Positions 22,101 through 33,548 of a DNA stretch of 64,000 bases are shown here, one piece after another. How positions within the stretch are numbered: the first letter of the stretch is position 1; each line of letters begins with the position of its first letter. Below the pieces are notes generated by a model that was given only the letters and a program-made list of their open reading frames with translations, was not told where the DNA came from and did no database searches. A program made the position numbers and the translations under genes. The stretch is from Deuterostichococcus epilithicus (lineage: Eukaryota; Chlorophyta; Trebouxiophyceae; Prasiolales; Stichococcaceae), in NCBI GenBank assembly GCA_033439295.1, contig JAVTLE010000021.1:1674009-1738008 (forward strand). The letters are read 5' to 3'.

Positions 22101-22946
22101 ATGGTGAGCTGCGCTTGCGAGGTGCTGGCTCCAGCATCCGTATTGCACTTAGCACTTCGTAGTCTGTGGTTCGAAAGCGCTTTCACGTGGCATATTGTCC
22201 ACCGTCTGCAGGAGGGCGGCTCGACACTGCCGGTGCAGGTCGCTCCGCATGACACGCTGCGGCAGGGTCTGAGCGCGCTCAAGCAGGATGCAGAGGTGTC
22301 CCACCCTGTGGAGGCCATCCAGGACAACGTAAGCGTTGTTGGCGCACGGCTTTGCACTGCCAAATGAGTTGCTGAGCTGACGCCATCCAGTGTCATTCGG
22401 CTTTATGCCTGCGGCAGCGACACTCCCTCCATGTCAGGCCGCCAAACACCAGTCCTCACCGTCCTCATGCTCCTTCATGTGCAGTTGCGCAAGCAGCGGG
22501 AGCAGTCGCGCTACGAGATGCTGTCAAACCTCTACGGCTCGGCGCTGCCAGCACGCATGCAAATCGAGCGGCAGATCCTGCGGAAGTGCGTCCTTTGACC
22601 ACCCGCTGGCGCCTACCTGTTCATGCATCCCTGCCTGGCGGGGTCTGCTGTAGTCTTGCCCACTTCTCCCCGCTTCGATATGCAGATGTGTGGTCCGTGC
22701 ACAACAGGTCGTGAATAGCTTGAAACCGCAACGGTGTCGTGCAACAGGGTCCAGCGGCCGCCGGGCATGCCCTCGTCGCGTGTGCTGCTCGATGCCATGA
22801 CTGGCGACTTGGACGACTTCGGGCTGGAGGCGTCCGTGGGGAATGCCGCGGAGCGGGAGGTGCCCGGCGCAGACCTGCACTCGCAGATGGAGGCGCGCAG
22901 CAGGGGCCGCAGCGGCCAGCCGGTCACCACTCGTGCTTTTTTCTGA
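22101..22946 (+). CDS. Proteasome maturation factor UMP1/POMP
   Basis: Four exons: 22101-22103 (the ATG alone), 22212-22328, 22485-22585, 22748-22946 (139 aa, close to the family's usual 140). The protein reads MEGGSTLPVQVAPHDTLRQG, then SHPVEAIQDN, then RYEMLSNLYGSALPARMQIE and the family C-terminus VQRPPGMPSSRVLLDAMTG, LDDFGLEASVGN, DLHSQMEAR. The HPVE motif, the YGSALPxRxxIERQIL helix and LDDFG are UMP1 signatures. UMP1 binds half-proteasomes, prevents premature dimerisation and becomes the first substrate of the new 20S core. The start is chosen because the ATG is followed directly by GTGAGC and the next exon then supplies the classic MEG-type N-terminus. Confidence 0.93.
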
Positions 22947-23454
22947 AGCAGCAAGCTGCTTTGTGAAGTGCTGTTCGAGCAAGGTGCAACAGGGACATCG
23001 AGACATACCTGTGTCGTTCAGACTTGGGTACTAGGTAATCATAGCTCAAAATGACTTGCGCCTGCCGGCGTCGGCTGCCATGCTTCACGTGCCACCGCCG
23101 CTTGCGGGGCGTCGCCAGCGCTCAGCTGAAAGCCTACGCTGGCATCTGACCTGCGCTACCCACATTGTCCCCAGATGCAAGCACTCCAGCAAGTACCGTA
23201 CACTTGCACCCAGCTGCATTACGTACATTTCGTGTACGTGATGCTTGAGCAGCTGCGATGCTTGTAGAGGAAAACAGCGGCATAACGCAATAGCAACAGT
23301 AAGCTTAGAAGCTTTTCAAGCTTGTATTGCCAACACCTGCCTGTGAGCCTGCACGTTGTCTGCCCTGGACACCATTCGCTTTGCATCCTTCTTGCCAAGT
23401 CGTCCGACTCTTGGAGGAGCAAACGGTCTGCAAGAAGTCGAAGTCTCCGCTGTG
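22947..23454. other. Intergenic between POMP and AAMP (both +)
   Basis: Contains the POMP 3' UTR and AAMP promoter/leader. It includes an imperfect palindrome around TTACGTACATTTCGTGTACGTGA (about 23218-23240). No gene is seen. Confidence 0.45.
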
Positions 23455-26231
23455 ATGGAGCCAGAGGACGGAGCACAGCTGCGGGAGGCCGAAGGAAACA
23501 GCAGCGATGAGGGCGAGGTGTTCATCGGAGACGGCGGCGACCACAGGGTGCTAGATGACTTGGAAGGTGCGTGCCATAAATGCGTGCATGCCTGCTGACG
23601 CGCGCCTCGTCTTTGGCCTTTGACATGCATGCATTCGAAGCAGCCTACCCGACGGGTTTCCTGTCCTTCAAAATGGTGACAGCGCCGGTGGCGCACCGTT
23701 GCAGCCGCTGTGCTCCTGCGAAGCACAGCTAATATGCCGAGGCTGGCGTTGCAGGTCCTGCAGGCGATGAGGAGGATATGAGCGATGGTGGCGGGGATGA
23801 GGGCGGTGCAGAGGAACCGGTTTATGATGACGCTGTGCAGACCTTCGGTGGCCACTCAGGTGTGTGCGTGTGCGCCTAGCAGCCTGGGGTGTCTTCGTGC
23901 TGGGTGTTCAGGCAACATGCACCACCATTCGAGACTAAAACCGGGCTCGTAATCTTTCCTGCGACCCTGCAGATGCCGTGTTTGCTGTGGCATGGAACCC
24001 CACATCAACAGACACCGTGGCGTCGGGTGGCGGCGATGATGTTGCGCACCTGTTCCAGGTGCGGTACTGCGTGTGCAGCGCAGCAATGCAGCCATGCTCG
24101 TGATGAACCTTCGAAGCCACCATCGCTCTGACCACTGCAGCCAGTCTATATTGCCCAACTGAAGCCTGGCAGATCTCGCCATGAGCAGGTTGGCGGCGAC
24201 GCGCAGCAGCAGCTATCAGGGCACGCCGACAGCGTTGCTTGCCTGGCGTTCAGCAGCGACGGCAGCAAGCTGGCATCAGGCGGCCTAGACGGTGGGCGGT
24301 GTATGCGACACACTATTTTTGCCTTCTGAGCCACCTGGACTATGTTCATCTTGCCAGTCCAGCAAGCAGTCCACGCAGTGACCTCGTACTTATATCACAT
24401 TGTCCCCCAGTAGACGTCCCGTCATGAGCCAGCGCCGAATTCGGAATGAAAGTGCATTATGCCAAGGGCCAGCTGTGTTGCTCACAGCAGCGCTTGCACC
24501 GCAGGCAAGGTGAAGATCTGGGAAGCAGGCACGGGGGCCTGCCTGTGCACGCTGGAGGGGCCGGACGAGGGCATCACCTGGCTGCAGTGGCACCCGCGCG
24601 GAAGCGTGGTTGTCGCCGGCTCCGAGGACTTCACCTCCTGGATGTGGAATGCCGACAGCGGCCAGTGCATGCAGGTGAACGATAGAGTTTACCAAACGTC
24701 TGGTGCTGCTGTTTGCCTCATGCATCCCATGATGTGTTGCAGTGCATTCTTGCTCGCGCACAGGCTTTCAGTCCTGCCAGAAGATCCACATCTTACTCCT
24801 TTGCGGTGTAGCATTCCATCCTGCAGTGCCTACATGCGAGCGACGGACCCTGACACCGGCACTGCTGGGCTTCGAAAGAGCATGGCTGGCTGTGGTGCTT
24901 GCAGGTGTTCACGGGGCACAGCGGTGCCGTCGCGTGCGGCAGTTTTACGCCGGACGGCAAGCTGCTGGTCACAGGCGGCAGCACCGGGGACGCCTCCCTG
25001 CGCGTGTGGAATCCCCGCACCGGCGAGTGCGTGCACACGATCCAGGGGCACGCGTTCCACCAAGCAGGTACTGCAGTGGCTGCTGCCGCTTGTTGAGTAA
25101 TGTAGCAAAGGGAGGAGGTGCCTGGTGCTAGCAAGCGCCTGCACCCTTTGCAGTCTGTCTGCCCTGCCCTGCCTGTTTTGGGAACACTGCCGATCACGTT
25201 CGTTGGCACACGAAATGCAGGTTTGACCTGCTTGGATGTCAATGCGGCGTCGACGGTCATCTCCGGCGCAGAGGACGGCAGCGTCCGCCTGTCCAACATC
25301 GAGACTGGCAAAGTGCTGGGGCAGATGGCAGGTGCGCAATTGGTCACCCGCACCCTCGGCAGTCACGGTCAGCAGTGGGGTGACCCCGAAATAGTAGAAC
25401 TTCCCCTTCGTTCTTGCCGGCATGAGAAGGGTTGCGCATCGTCTGGCTTGCGCTGGGTTTTGTTCGTGTGGAACCTGCTTGGCAGATGCACTGTCGTTTT
25501 AGTATGCAGTGGCCAACGGGGTTTCCTTTCCAAGCCATCAGCGCTGTACACCCCCTGCTCAGGAATGTGCCGTTATGCAGGTCACGAGGACTCGGTGGAA
25601 GCGGTTGCGTTCGCCCGGTCATTGGCGCTGACAATGAGTGCGGGCATTGACGGCAAGCTCATCATCTGGGACAACGCCACACTCGACTCCCGTGGCACCT
25701 GTGAACATGCAGAGGTGTGGCTGCTGCAGCAGGAACGGCATGCAGCAGTTGAACACCAGCACCAATGCCTCATTGCATGATGTTGGACGTGATCCGAGCA
25801 CATTTCAGTGATGATGTTTGCTGCTTATAACAATTGTGTGCCTCGTCTAGGCGGTTGTGGCCTTGGCTCAGCATCCCTCTGCGCCCTTTGTGTTCACAGC
25901 TGGCCTGGATGGCAAGCTCCAACAGTGGGACCTCCGGACAGGCACGTCATGCCTACCATATTGCTCATGCCTACCATGTTGCAGGTTTGGCACTTGGGCA
26001 CTGGTGGCCACACGGCACGCACAAGAAATCATGTGATGCAGTTATGCAGTTACATGTTTTACTGTTTCTGCTGAGCGGCCCCACTGTTCTGCAGGACAAT
26101 GCATTCGGACGTGGACAGGACACACGGCAGGTATACAGGCGCTGGCGCTGAGTCCTGACGGCCAGCTGGTGCTCACTGGATCAGACGACGGCACCGCAAA
26201 AATCTTCAGCGTGCCCACTCCGACTGCCTGA
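23455..26231 (+). CDS. AAMP/Sqt1-type WD40 protein (ribosomal protein uL16 chaperone family)
   Basis: Ten exons close in phase: 23455-23566, 23755-23859, 23973-24058, 24189-24291, 24505-24674, 24905-25067, 25221-25331, 25581-25714, 25851-25941, 26095-26231 (403 aa). An acidic N-terminal stretch (EDGAQLREAEG, GDEEDMSDGGGDEGG) precedes the repeats. Repeat hallmarks are seen in order: GGHSDAVFAVAWN, LSGHADSVACLAFSSDGSKL, GLDGKVKIWEAGTG, EDFTSWMWNADSGQC, FTGHSGAVACGSFTPDGKL, LRVWNPRTGEC, AEDGSVRLSNIETG, GIDGKLIIWD, AGLDGKLQQWDLRTGQC, and a last GHTAGIQALALSPDGQL. The acidic start and repeat set match human AAMP and yeast Sqt1; Sqt1 escorts Rpl10/uL16 to the 60S subunit. The intron after 25941 keeps frame only with a GC donor. 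Confidence 0.93.
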
Positions 26232-26736
26232 GCTGGGTACTCCAGGCATACTTGGCAGGTTCCCTGGGTAGATAAAACGTAGGTATTGAATCCTCGGCAT
26301 GCACCCAGGAGCGACTTGGCAACCTGCAGGATGACTCGCGGTCTTTCAAGGTTATCACACGACGTGTTCCAACTTGCAGTCCTTTCGATTTAAGATCTGA
26401 TCGACATGGGGCAAGCAGCAACAGACTAAACAGAACAGGGACAAGCGATTAGGAGCAGACTAGATAAAGTCACTGCGGCGCATGCGGACGGCAGGTCCGC
26501 AGCATTATGGGTTGGCCTGCTCCTCAAACGATAAGGCCACCCTAGAAATTGAGGCCACCCTCACGCGCTGCATCAGCCAGAGCCTGCACACCAAAGCGAC
26601 TTATCAGATATTAGCTGGTGCGATTCGTGAGGACGCCTCCGGGCGCAACATGAGGCAAGCAGCGGCTTCCATGCCAGCGTGCCATGCATTTCAGGGCTGA
26701 CTCGCGCATCTGCCACCAGCAGCATCTCAGAGGCAG
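26232..26736. other. Convergent 3' intergenic region (AAMP / L18)
   Basis: No gene is seen. If the L18 gene uses a further exon (see findings) it would fall in the right half of this stretch. Confidence 0.45.
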
Positions 26737-27734
26737 TCAGAGAGCGCTTGCCTTGATACGGCCATGGTAGATGTGGCCCCCACGGTCGAAAGCGACCTTC
26801 TCGATGTCTTTGGACAGACACAACTCTGCGATCTTCCTGCCTACGAGCTGTGCCGCCTCCTGCAGCGCCCAGGTTTGCAACCGTCAGTCACTTGCTGCAT
26901 GGCCACGCCCGGACCACAGTGAAGGGTTTCAGACTGCATCTTGGGCATGAAGATGAACATCGCAGGGCGAGAGCCAGGTGCAGCAAGGGCGAGCGGCACA
27001 TCTGGTTCAGTAAGCCCACCTGGTTGGCGCCCACGCCGTTCAGCTGCGAGCGCACATCTGCCGTGAGCGTCGACGCCGCCGCCAGCGTGCTGCCGGCTGT
27101 GTCATCGATGACCTGTGCCAGGCAGGCACATTCCTCATTTTGGGCCTTGTGCTCTATCGTTGCGCACGTGCATGCTCATGAAAACGTCCGCAGCGGTCCA
27201 CCGCTGGTGATGTGCACAGCCGGCCTTCACACGCAGACGCAGGCACCGACCTGCGCGTAGATGTGGTTGTTTGACCTGTACACCGCCAGCCGCGGCCGGT
27301 CTGTGCTGCCCTTCACCTGTGCCACCAGCAAACACGAGGTGGGACCCAGGCGCGGTGGCGGTCGCGTGTCGGAAATCACAACGTCGCGGCCTGATCGGGG
27401 GTTTGCCAGCCATCGCAGGTGCTGCGCACCTTGTTCCTAATGCGCTTGTGCCGCTTCTGATTGGCCTCCTTCCTGTTCAGCTGTGCCGCTTGGATGGTCA
27501 GAGGCTGGTGCAGGCCTGCAGCACAAAGAGGCGATCAGTATGGGCGAGCCGGGCGATGTGGCTCAAGCTGCAACTACTGCCATTTTCAAACCACCTGGGC
27601 GGGCAGGCTGGCTGGTGACGCTTGAGCGCTGCGTTGGCAGCGATCTGCAGGACAGGCCGCTGAAGGCTGCAAATTGGCCTGTGAGGGCCTGCATCCTGCT
27701 TTGGCACCACAGAAGCCGCTGCAGATGCCGTCAA
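26737..27734 (-). CDS. Bacterial-type 50S ribosomal protein L18 (uL18), plastid
   Basis: Exons with matching phase: about 27620-27734 (transit-peptide part, 5' limit uncertain), 27430-27515, 27251-27316, 27020-27112, 26737-26859. The sequence shows [50 protein letters not shown], then [21 protein letters not shown] and [16 protein letters not shown]. This is the whole uL18 core, which binds 5S rRNA, in its bacterial form, so plastid (or less likely mitochondrial) use is inferred. Usual order is kept, but the protein ends RIKASAL instead of the normal ALADAAREAGL tail. No in-frame ATG lies inside the first coding stretch; an initiator ATG at 27854-27856 followed by GTAATC could be a separate start exon. 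Upstream sits a telo-box, typical of plant ribosomal protein promoters. Confidence 0.85.
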
Positions 27735-27877
27735 CCTGTGGTGCTGGCGTAAGCAATGAGGTCTGCAGCCAAGCCCAGGGTTTGCTCAGGCTGAGCCGAC
27801 ACACCGTGGGTCCGTGGCTCAATCCTGGTCTGATAGTCCCTTGTCCGGATTACCATGACGTGGCCGTGACTCTTCAG

Positions 27878-27901
27878 TGACGTCATGAGCCCAAACCCTA
27901 A
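27878..27901. promoter_or_regulatory. TGACGTCA element and telo-box upstream of L18
   Basis: A perfect TGACGTCA palindrome (27878-27885, CRE/bZIP type) is followed 7 bases later by AAACCCTAA (27893-27901), the plant telo-box. They lie about 40-160 bases upstream of the first L18 exon. Telo-boxes are common in plant ribosomal-protein and translation-gene promoters. Function here is inferred. Confidence 0.5.
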
Positions 27902-27932
27902 TTCACGCCATCGTGGCAACATTAGGGCGGCA

Positions 27933-28865
27933 TTACGCACGTGTGCGAGAGGCCACCAGCGTCGAGACAGCCACAGGGAGTAGCGGGCTGCCCACAAACA
28001 GCACCTCCACCAACATTCCAGCTCGCAACTGTCCTTTTGAGACTTGAACGCATCGATTGAGACACAGCGGGACAGCAGCAGCATCGCGCCACCACAAGAA
28101 ACCAGCCCCACACGCCACAGATAATTGTTTGCAGCGTGCTCAGCTCGTGTCCAGAGCGAGCTTGCTGGGACAACCCAGACGCGGGAAAGTCTTTGGTTGT
28201 CAGCTTGCTTCGCAGCGCAGCTGCCTTGCCACTGGTGAGGACCACGCGCTTTGACGCCCGCAACGCTGCGTTAGCAGCTGCGGCATATTCGTGACCTGTC
28301 CCTGTCGCCTGTCCCCTGACGAGACACGCAGCCGTTCTTGCGGCGGCCTACTGCATTCTCCTGGCACAAGCAGTCGCAATGTGTGTTGCTGCTGTCGAAG
28401 CAAGGCAACGCCATCTGGCGTTGTGTCGACAACGGCCCTTCGCGTGAGCCGCGCCTCTGCGGGTGCAGGGTGACTTTCAACTCGTCAAGCTGGGTGGGCA
28501 TGGGCATCCAAGCGGCCTCGCAGGAAGCCACGTCGCCGTGTAGGCAGTTGCACGCAGGGGGAGGCAGAGGCGTGAGGCGGGCAGAGGGCGGCCAGCCTTC
28601 AGACGGCGTGCACATGGCAGGTGATGCCCTTGCAGCCTTCACTTCTGGCGCATTCGGTCCAGTCTCAGTCATGTTTGATAGCCAGTGAAACAACAGCCTG
28701 CTGCTGAGCCACGATCTGATGTCTGCGTCTGTATCTGTGTCCAGGTGGCGGTTTGTGAGTAGCAGCCGCGGCAGCACCCGCAGCAGCAGCAGCAGACAGC
28801 AGCTTCGTCGCCTTCTTAGTCAGCTCCAGGCCGCCCGTCCCTATAGGCAGTTGCATTGGCTGCAT
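27933..28865 (-). CDS. Possible small unrecognised gene, divergent from VTC2
   Basis: An ATG at 28865 opens a frame that begins MQPMQLPIGTGGLELTKKAT and continues with an Ala-rich helix and THKPPPGH. Further down the same strand are two stretches that read like protein: ALRASKRVVLTSGKAAALRS (about 28200-28290, after a CAG acceptor) and GMLVEVLFVGSPLLPVAVST followed by LVASRTRA and a stop at 27933. The second has a hydrophobic segment that could span a membrane. I cannot join them with certain splice sites and recognise no family. The ATG is only 98 bases from the VTC2 ATG. It may be real, with a shared promoter, or it may be the VTC2 leader read backwards. Confidence 0.3.
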
Positions 28866-28963
28866 TTTCTGTACTATCAGCTATTCTTCAGCGGGCCAGC
28901 CAGCCAGCAGCCCCCGGGCCCAGTTTCCCCAGACACCACACCAGACAGCGCAGCGGCCGCAGC

Positions 28964-31900
28964 ATGGCCGCCGCCGATGTGCAGCCCCTGTGGATGGAGC
29001 GCACGCCCACCGTCATGTCCATGCAGCAGCTTGAGGACGATTACGGCAACAAGCAGCAGGCGGCGCCGGCGCAGCCACTGCAGTGCGCACCGCGCCCTGA
29101 AGCGCCGGTGGCCGACGCCCTCGGCGCCGCGCTGCCCTGCTACTTCTTCCCCGCCATGGAGTGCAAGATCCACCCGCCGCAGAAGCGCGTTCGGTCCTTC
29201 GGGGACCTGAACAACGCGCTGGTGCCGGACGTGGATGAGCTCTCCGACGACCTCATGTGCGTTGCTGTGCTGCCCTGCTGCTTCGTTCACTCCTGCGGGC
29301 CGCTTGCCGGCTTTGCGGCGGCCGTGCATGGGGTCAGTCATTTCAGGTGCTCCAGCTAGCTTTCACGCCGCCGCCCCCAAGCTGCGTGCCATCTCAATGA
29401 CGTCTCAGAGTGTCAAAACTGAGAGCATCTTGCCATACACCCGCAGGTCCGCCGACCTGAACAGCTCTAGCGACGACGAGGGCATAGTACCGGTGCACAA
29501 GGCGGGCGGCGTCATGTCCAGCGGCGGCGCCGATATCGTGCCCCTCAGCAAGGTGGCCGCGGCCCATGGCCAGATGGCCGCGCCCCTGCAGGTGTGCAAC
29601 ATCACGCCCCACGCTGCCGCCTTGCGCGGCACAACCTGAACGATCCACGATCCACGCGCACCCTCTGCTTGCATCATCTGCTGTGCTGACCTGCTTTGGC
29701 ATCAGCTGTGGATGGGGATTCGTTCCTGACGCCTTGCACCAGAGACGCAGCTGCTGTGACGCCATCCACAGACTCCACGACTGACCTAGAAATGTGCATT
29801 GCCCGCCGCGCAGATGGGACTGCTGGACACCATCCTGCGCACAGAGTGGGACGACCGCAAGGCGCAGGGCCTGTTCCGCTACGACGTCGCGGGCTGCCCC
29901 TGCATGATGGTGCCCGGCGACTTCGGCTTCATCGCGCAGCTCAATGAGGGCCGCGCCTCCAAAAAGCGCCCCACCGAGTTCCGCATTGACCAGGCATGCT
30001 GGCTGTCCTGCTGTCTCCCTGCAACCCGTGCACCCGCTCTTGTTCGCAACCTAGTTTGAGCCCAGCGCCTCTTGCCAACGGCAGCGCCTGTCACTTTGTT
30101 ACCAGGGGAGGTGTCCTTCGTCGCATGCGGCCGGCACGCAGCTTCCAAAACCGACCAGCTCGTGAGCGCTCTTGCCATCTCCTGACACGACCGTGTTTGG
30201 GGACGTGCTGCAGGTGGCGCAGGCGTTTGATGGCGCCAAGTTCAACTTCACAAAGGCGCTACAGAAGGAGGTGCTGTGCCAGTTCGAGCCCAGCCTGGAG
30301 CAGCGCCCTGCCTACGAGGCGGCCGCCTGCGTGAAGGGCTCCCCCAACATGGTGTACATCAACGTGTCGCCCATCGAGTACGGCCATGTGCTGCTGGTGC
30401 CGCGCGTCATGGACTGCTGCCCCCAGGTAGCAACCTCCCTCGGCTCCCCCTCTCTCGACACGCCACATCCGCACTGTCTGGTGCCCCTTATGCACCTGCT
30501 TCATCAGGGCCACCGCTTACATCTGCTGTGTGGACACCTGCCCTGACGAGGATGCATGGAGAGCCAGCATCCAGCATGCAGGTGTTGGGGCAAGCACTTC
30601 ACCTGAAGCAACCACTCACAAGCCACCTGCCGTTGGCGCTGCAGGTCGTGGACCCGGGGTCGCTGCTGCTGGCTCTCAATTTTTTGAAGCAGGTGAACAA
30701 CGCCTACTTCCGTGTCGGCTTCAATTCTCTGGGTGCGTACGGCACCATCAACCATCTGCACTTCCAGGTGCGAACTCTCCTTGTACAATCCGGTTCTGTT
30801 TCTCACGTCACATCGCAACAGCTACTGGGTTGCCGGCCTGGAAGCCACACGAAATGCTGTGCATCAAGCCGACCTCTTTCTTTGCTTGCACTGGTGCCCT
30901 GCTGATGCCTTGAAGCAATGGAATTGTGTGCCAACAGCTGACGTGAATCCGCACCAGCGCTGATGCCGTGATGCGCCCCTCGCCGCAGGCGTATTATCTG
31001 GCGGCGCCATTCCCCATCGAGCGCGCTGACACCGTGCGCGTGCCGGGGCTCCGCCGTGCCTCCGGCTCTGTGAATATCAGCCAGCTGTCTGGCTATGCGG
31101 TGCGTCCTGTCGCTTGCCCCCATCAGCAGCCGGCCGCCTGCCAGTTGCAGGTTGTAGTTCCTGCGGAGCAATGGAGCGGTATGGTGCCACCTCCTTCTGG
31201 CATCATCCCACTTCCGCTCAACAGCCAGCCTCGACATACATGCCTCTAATCATTAGGTCGCTGCTGCCGATGCAGGTGCGGGGCTTGGTCTTCGAGGCGG
31301 GCGCCTCACTCGGCGCGCTGGCCGCCTCCGTCGGCGCGGCCTGCCGCCGCCTGACGGCCGCCAACGTGCCGCACAACCTGTTCGTAGTGGACCGCGGCGC
31401 CCGCGTCTTCCTGCTGCCCAACGCCTTCGCTGAGCGCAAGGTGTGTGCTCGCTGGCGGTGCATGGGCGAGTTGGCGCTGCCTGTGCTGATAGCGCGCGGA
31501 CGTGTTTGCTCCTGATCAGCAGCGCGCAGCAACCCGAGTCCGGGCAGGCCGGCCACGAAACGGTTCGCATCATGCAGTCTTCGCCCATCTTGGGAGACAG
31601 CGTGCCTTGCATCAGTGGGGAAACGCGTGGCCCGCGCAAGCTGCCTTCCCAGCAGCCTTGATGATGGGGCTGATGGCGCCGTGTGCGCCTCCAGGCCAAG
31701 GGGCTGCTGCCGGAGGAGGTGCTGGAGACGCAGGTGGACCCGGCGGCCTTCGAGCTGTCGGGGCACCTGGTGCTGAAGCGCGCCCCCGACTTCGATGTCG
31801 TCACCCAGGACTTCTGCTGGCGCATCCTGGAGTGCGCCTCCCTAGACGAGGTGCGAGGCTGCTACCTAAACCCTAAAACCTCCCCCTGCGCGCCCCCCTC

Positions 31901-32406
31901 TGGGGCCGCCCCCCCTGTCTGTGACCTGACGCTGCTTTCCTGCCGCCAGTGGGTGGATGCATTATCGATCGGCCCGTGCGGCTTGCGACGGTCTGGAAGT
32001 CTGCACAAGAGCACCCGGCTGCCCTCGGCCGCCGCAACCATGGAATTCCGCAGCCATGGAAGCGCCTTCTCTGTCCTGTACCACTGTCGCATGCAGTGTG
32101 CATGCACGTCCCGACTCAGCTGCACTCCATCGAGCCTGCGCAGCGACCTGCAGATGCCTCACCAGACCCGCTGACATCCAATTGCAGGAGCACTTCATGG
32201 ACGTGGTGCGCATTGCGCTGCCCGGCGAGATGCGCGCCGCTGCCCGTGGTGCCTCCTGTGCTGCCCGCCCCTCCCTCGACCTGTCTCGCCCGAGCTTCGA
32301 CTCTGGCCGCCCGAGCTTCGACTCCGGCCGCGCCTCTGGCTGCTTCTGCAAGCGGCCCTCTGGAAGCTTCAACGCGCGCGCGTCCGGCACCTTCATGCGG
32401 CTGTGA
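28964..32406 (+). CDS. VTC2: GDP-L-galactose phosphorylase (ascorbate synthesis)
   Basis: Nine exons close in phase: 28964-29256, 29447-29591, 29814-29993, 30214-30426, 30645-30767, 30989-31099, 31276-31440, 31695-31850, 32188-32406 (534 aa). Family landmarks in order: LPCYFFPAMECKIHPPQKR, LLDTILRTEWDDRKAQGLFR, FRIDQ/VAQAFDGAKFNFTKA, PNMVYINVSPIEYGHVLLVP, FNSLGAYGTINHLHFQAYYL with the HxH of the histidine-triad-like active site, FPIERADT, and CWRILECASLDE. The enzyme swaps GDP-L-galactose and phosphate to GDP and L-galactose 1-phosphate, the committed step of the Smirnoff-Wheeler vitamin C pathway. After the catalytic part a C-terminal tail carries short repeats (RPSLDLSRPSFDSGRPSFDS). The intron after 29993 needs a GC donor (CAG/GCATGC). 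Only 98 bases of leader separate it from a possible minus-strand ATG, and I do not see the regulatory upstream frame known from land plants. Confidence 0.95.
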
Positions 32407-33548
32407 GCACCGGGGTAAGATGCGTTCCTGCGGGCAGGCGGCGGCGGTGCCGCCGCTGCTGCTGCCCATTCCGCATGGCAGGCTGGCAGCAGGCGAGCTG
32501 GCAGCAGGCGGGCTGTGACCTGCGCTACGGTGCTGGAACTCCGGCCGAGTCTGCAACGGCAAGCATGCTTGGCGGCTGCAGCGTTTGGCAGCAACGGCAG
32601 GCCAGCACTGGCATGGAGCAGCCTCAGATGAGCGTGGGAATCGAAGCGAGTGGGGCCCGCAATAACGGGATTCCACGAAGGCACTGACTGCCGCCGGGTA
32701 CGCACATAGATCAATCATTATTGGGGAACGTCGAATTGTACGCATCATTGCTAGGGGGCGAAGTGGACTGCCGCTGCCGGAAAGGCATGCTGCCGGCCCA
32801 TTTTGGGGTGGCGCTGCTGCTAGTGGCGGTGCTGTCCTGTGTGGCCGGCCGAAAAACGTCATACTGGCGGCTGTGATTGCATTGGATAGCCAGTCTCGCC
32901 ATAACGCGTGTGGTGCTCCTTTTCGGAGCTCAAATGGTGCAGAGGGGTTTCGTAAAAAACGGTTTTCGTTGTTTGGTGGGTTTTTGGCATGTCAGGGTGG
33001 CGGCAGATCATGTTGTCGGTTCCTGACTGGGGGCATATGCTGCTCGCCTGTGGGTCCGCTCAATCGCCTGGAAGTGTTTCAGATCAGTCGCAAATCATTT
33101 TCTCTGGGTTGATATTTCGGTAATCAGATCTGCGCCCCTACAATTTATCGATAGACTCCACTTCATCATCTCCTTCCACATGACATCAGTGTCCAGGGGT
33201 AGGTCTTCGTGAGGTGCCACCACACCAGCAGTACTTTCTACGTAGCGTTCGTTCACCCCGGTGAGCTGGCGATGACAGAGGCTCGTTTAGGTGCAACCTC
33301 TTTGCCAGCTGCCGGCTTGGTCGTGGAAGCTACAAGATCTATACAAACATTTAGTGCGCAGTTTTCCTGTGCAGAGAGCCCTACGTGAAGGGTCCTGGTG
33401 GGCGGCGACGTGTGTCTGCTGGTCTTCTGCTGTCGCTGCTGTGCCTGTGGCAATGCTGATTGCCTGGCCGCCCGCGGCGTGTTCGCTGTGCTGCTGCCGT
33501 TCCCGCGCCAACTCGATGCAGTATGCATGCTAGCAGATGTGCCGCTCA
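32407..33548. other. Convergent 3' intergenic region (VTC2 / NIPA-like)
   Basis: About 1.1 kb with AT-richer parts near 32900-33150. No frame here has family resemblance or splice support. It is probably two 3' UTRs. Confidence 0.5.
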
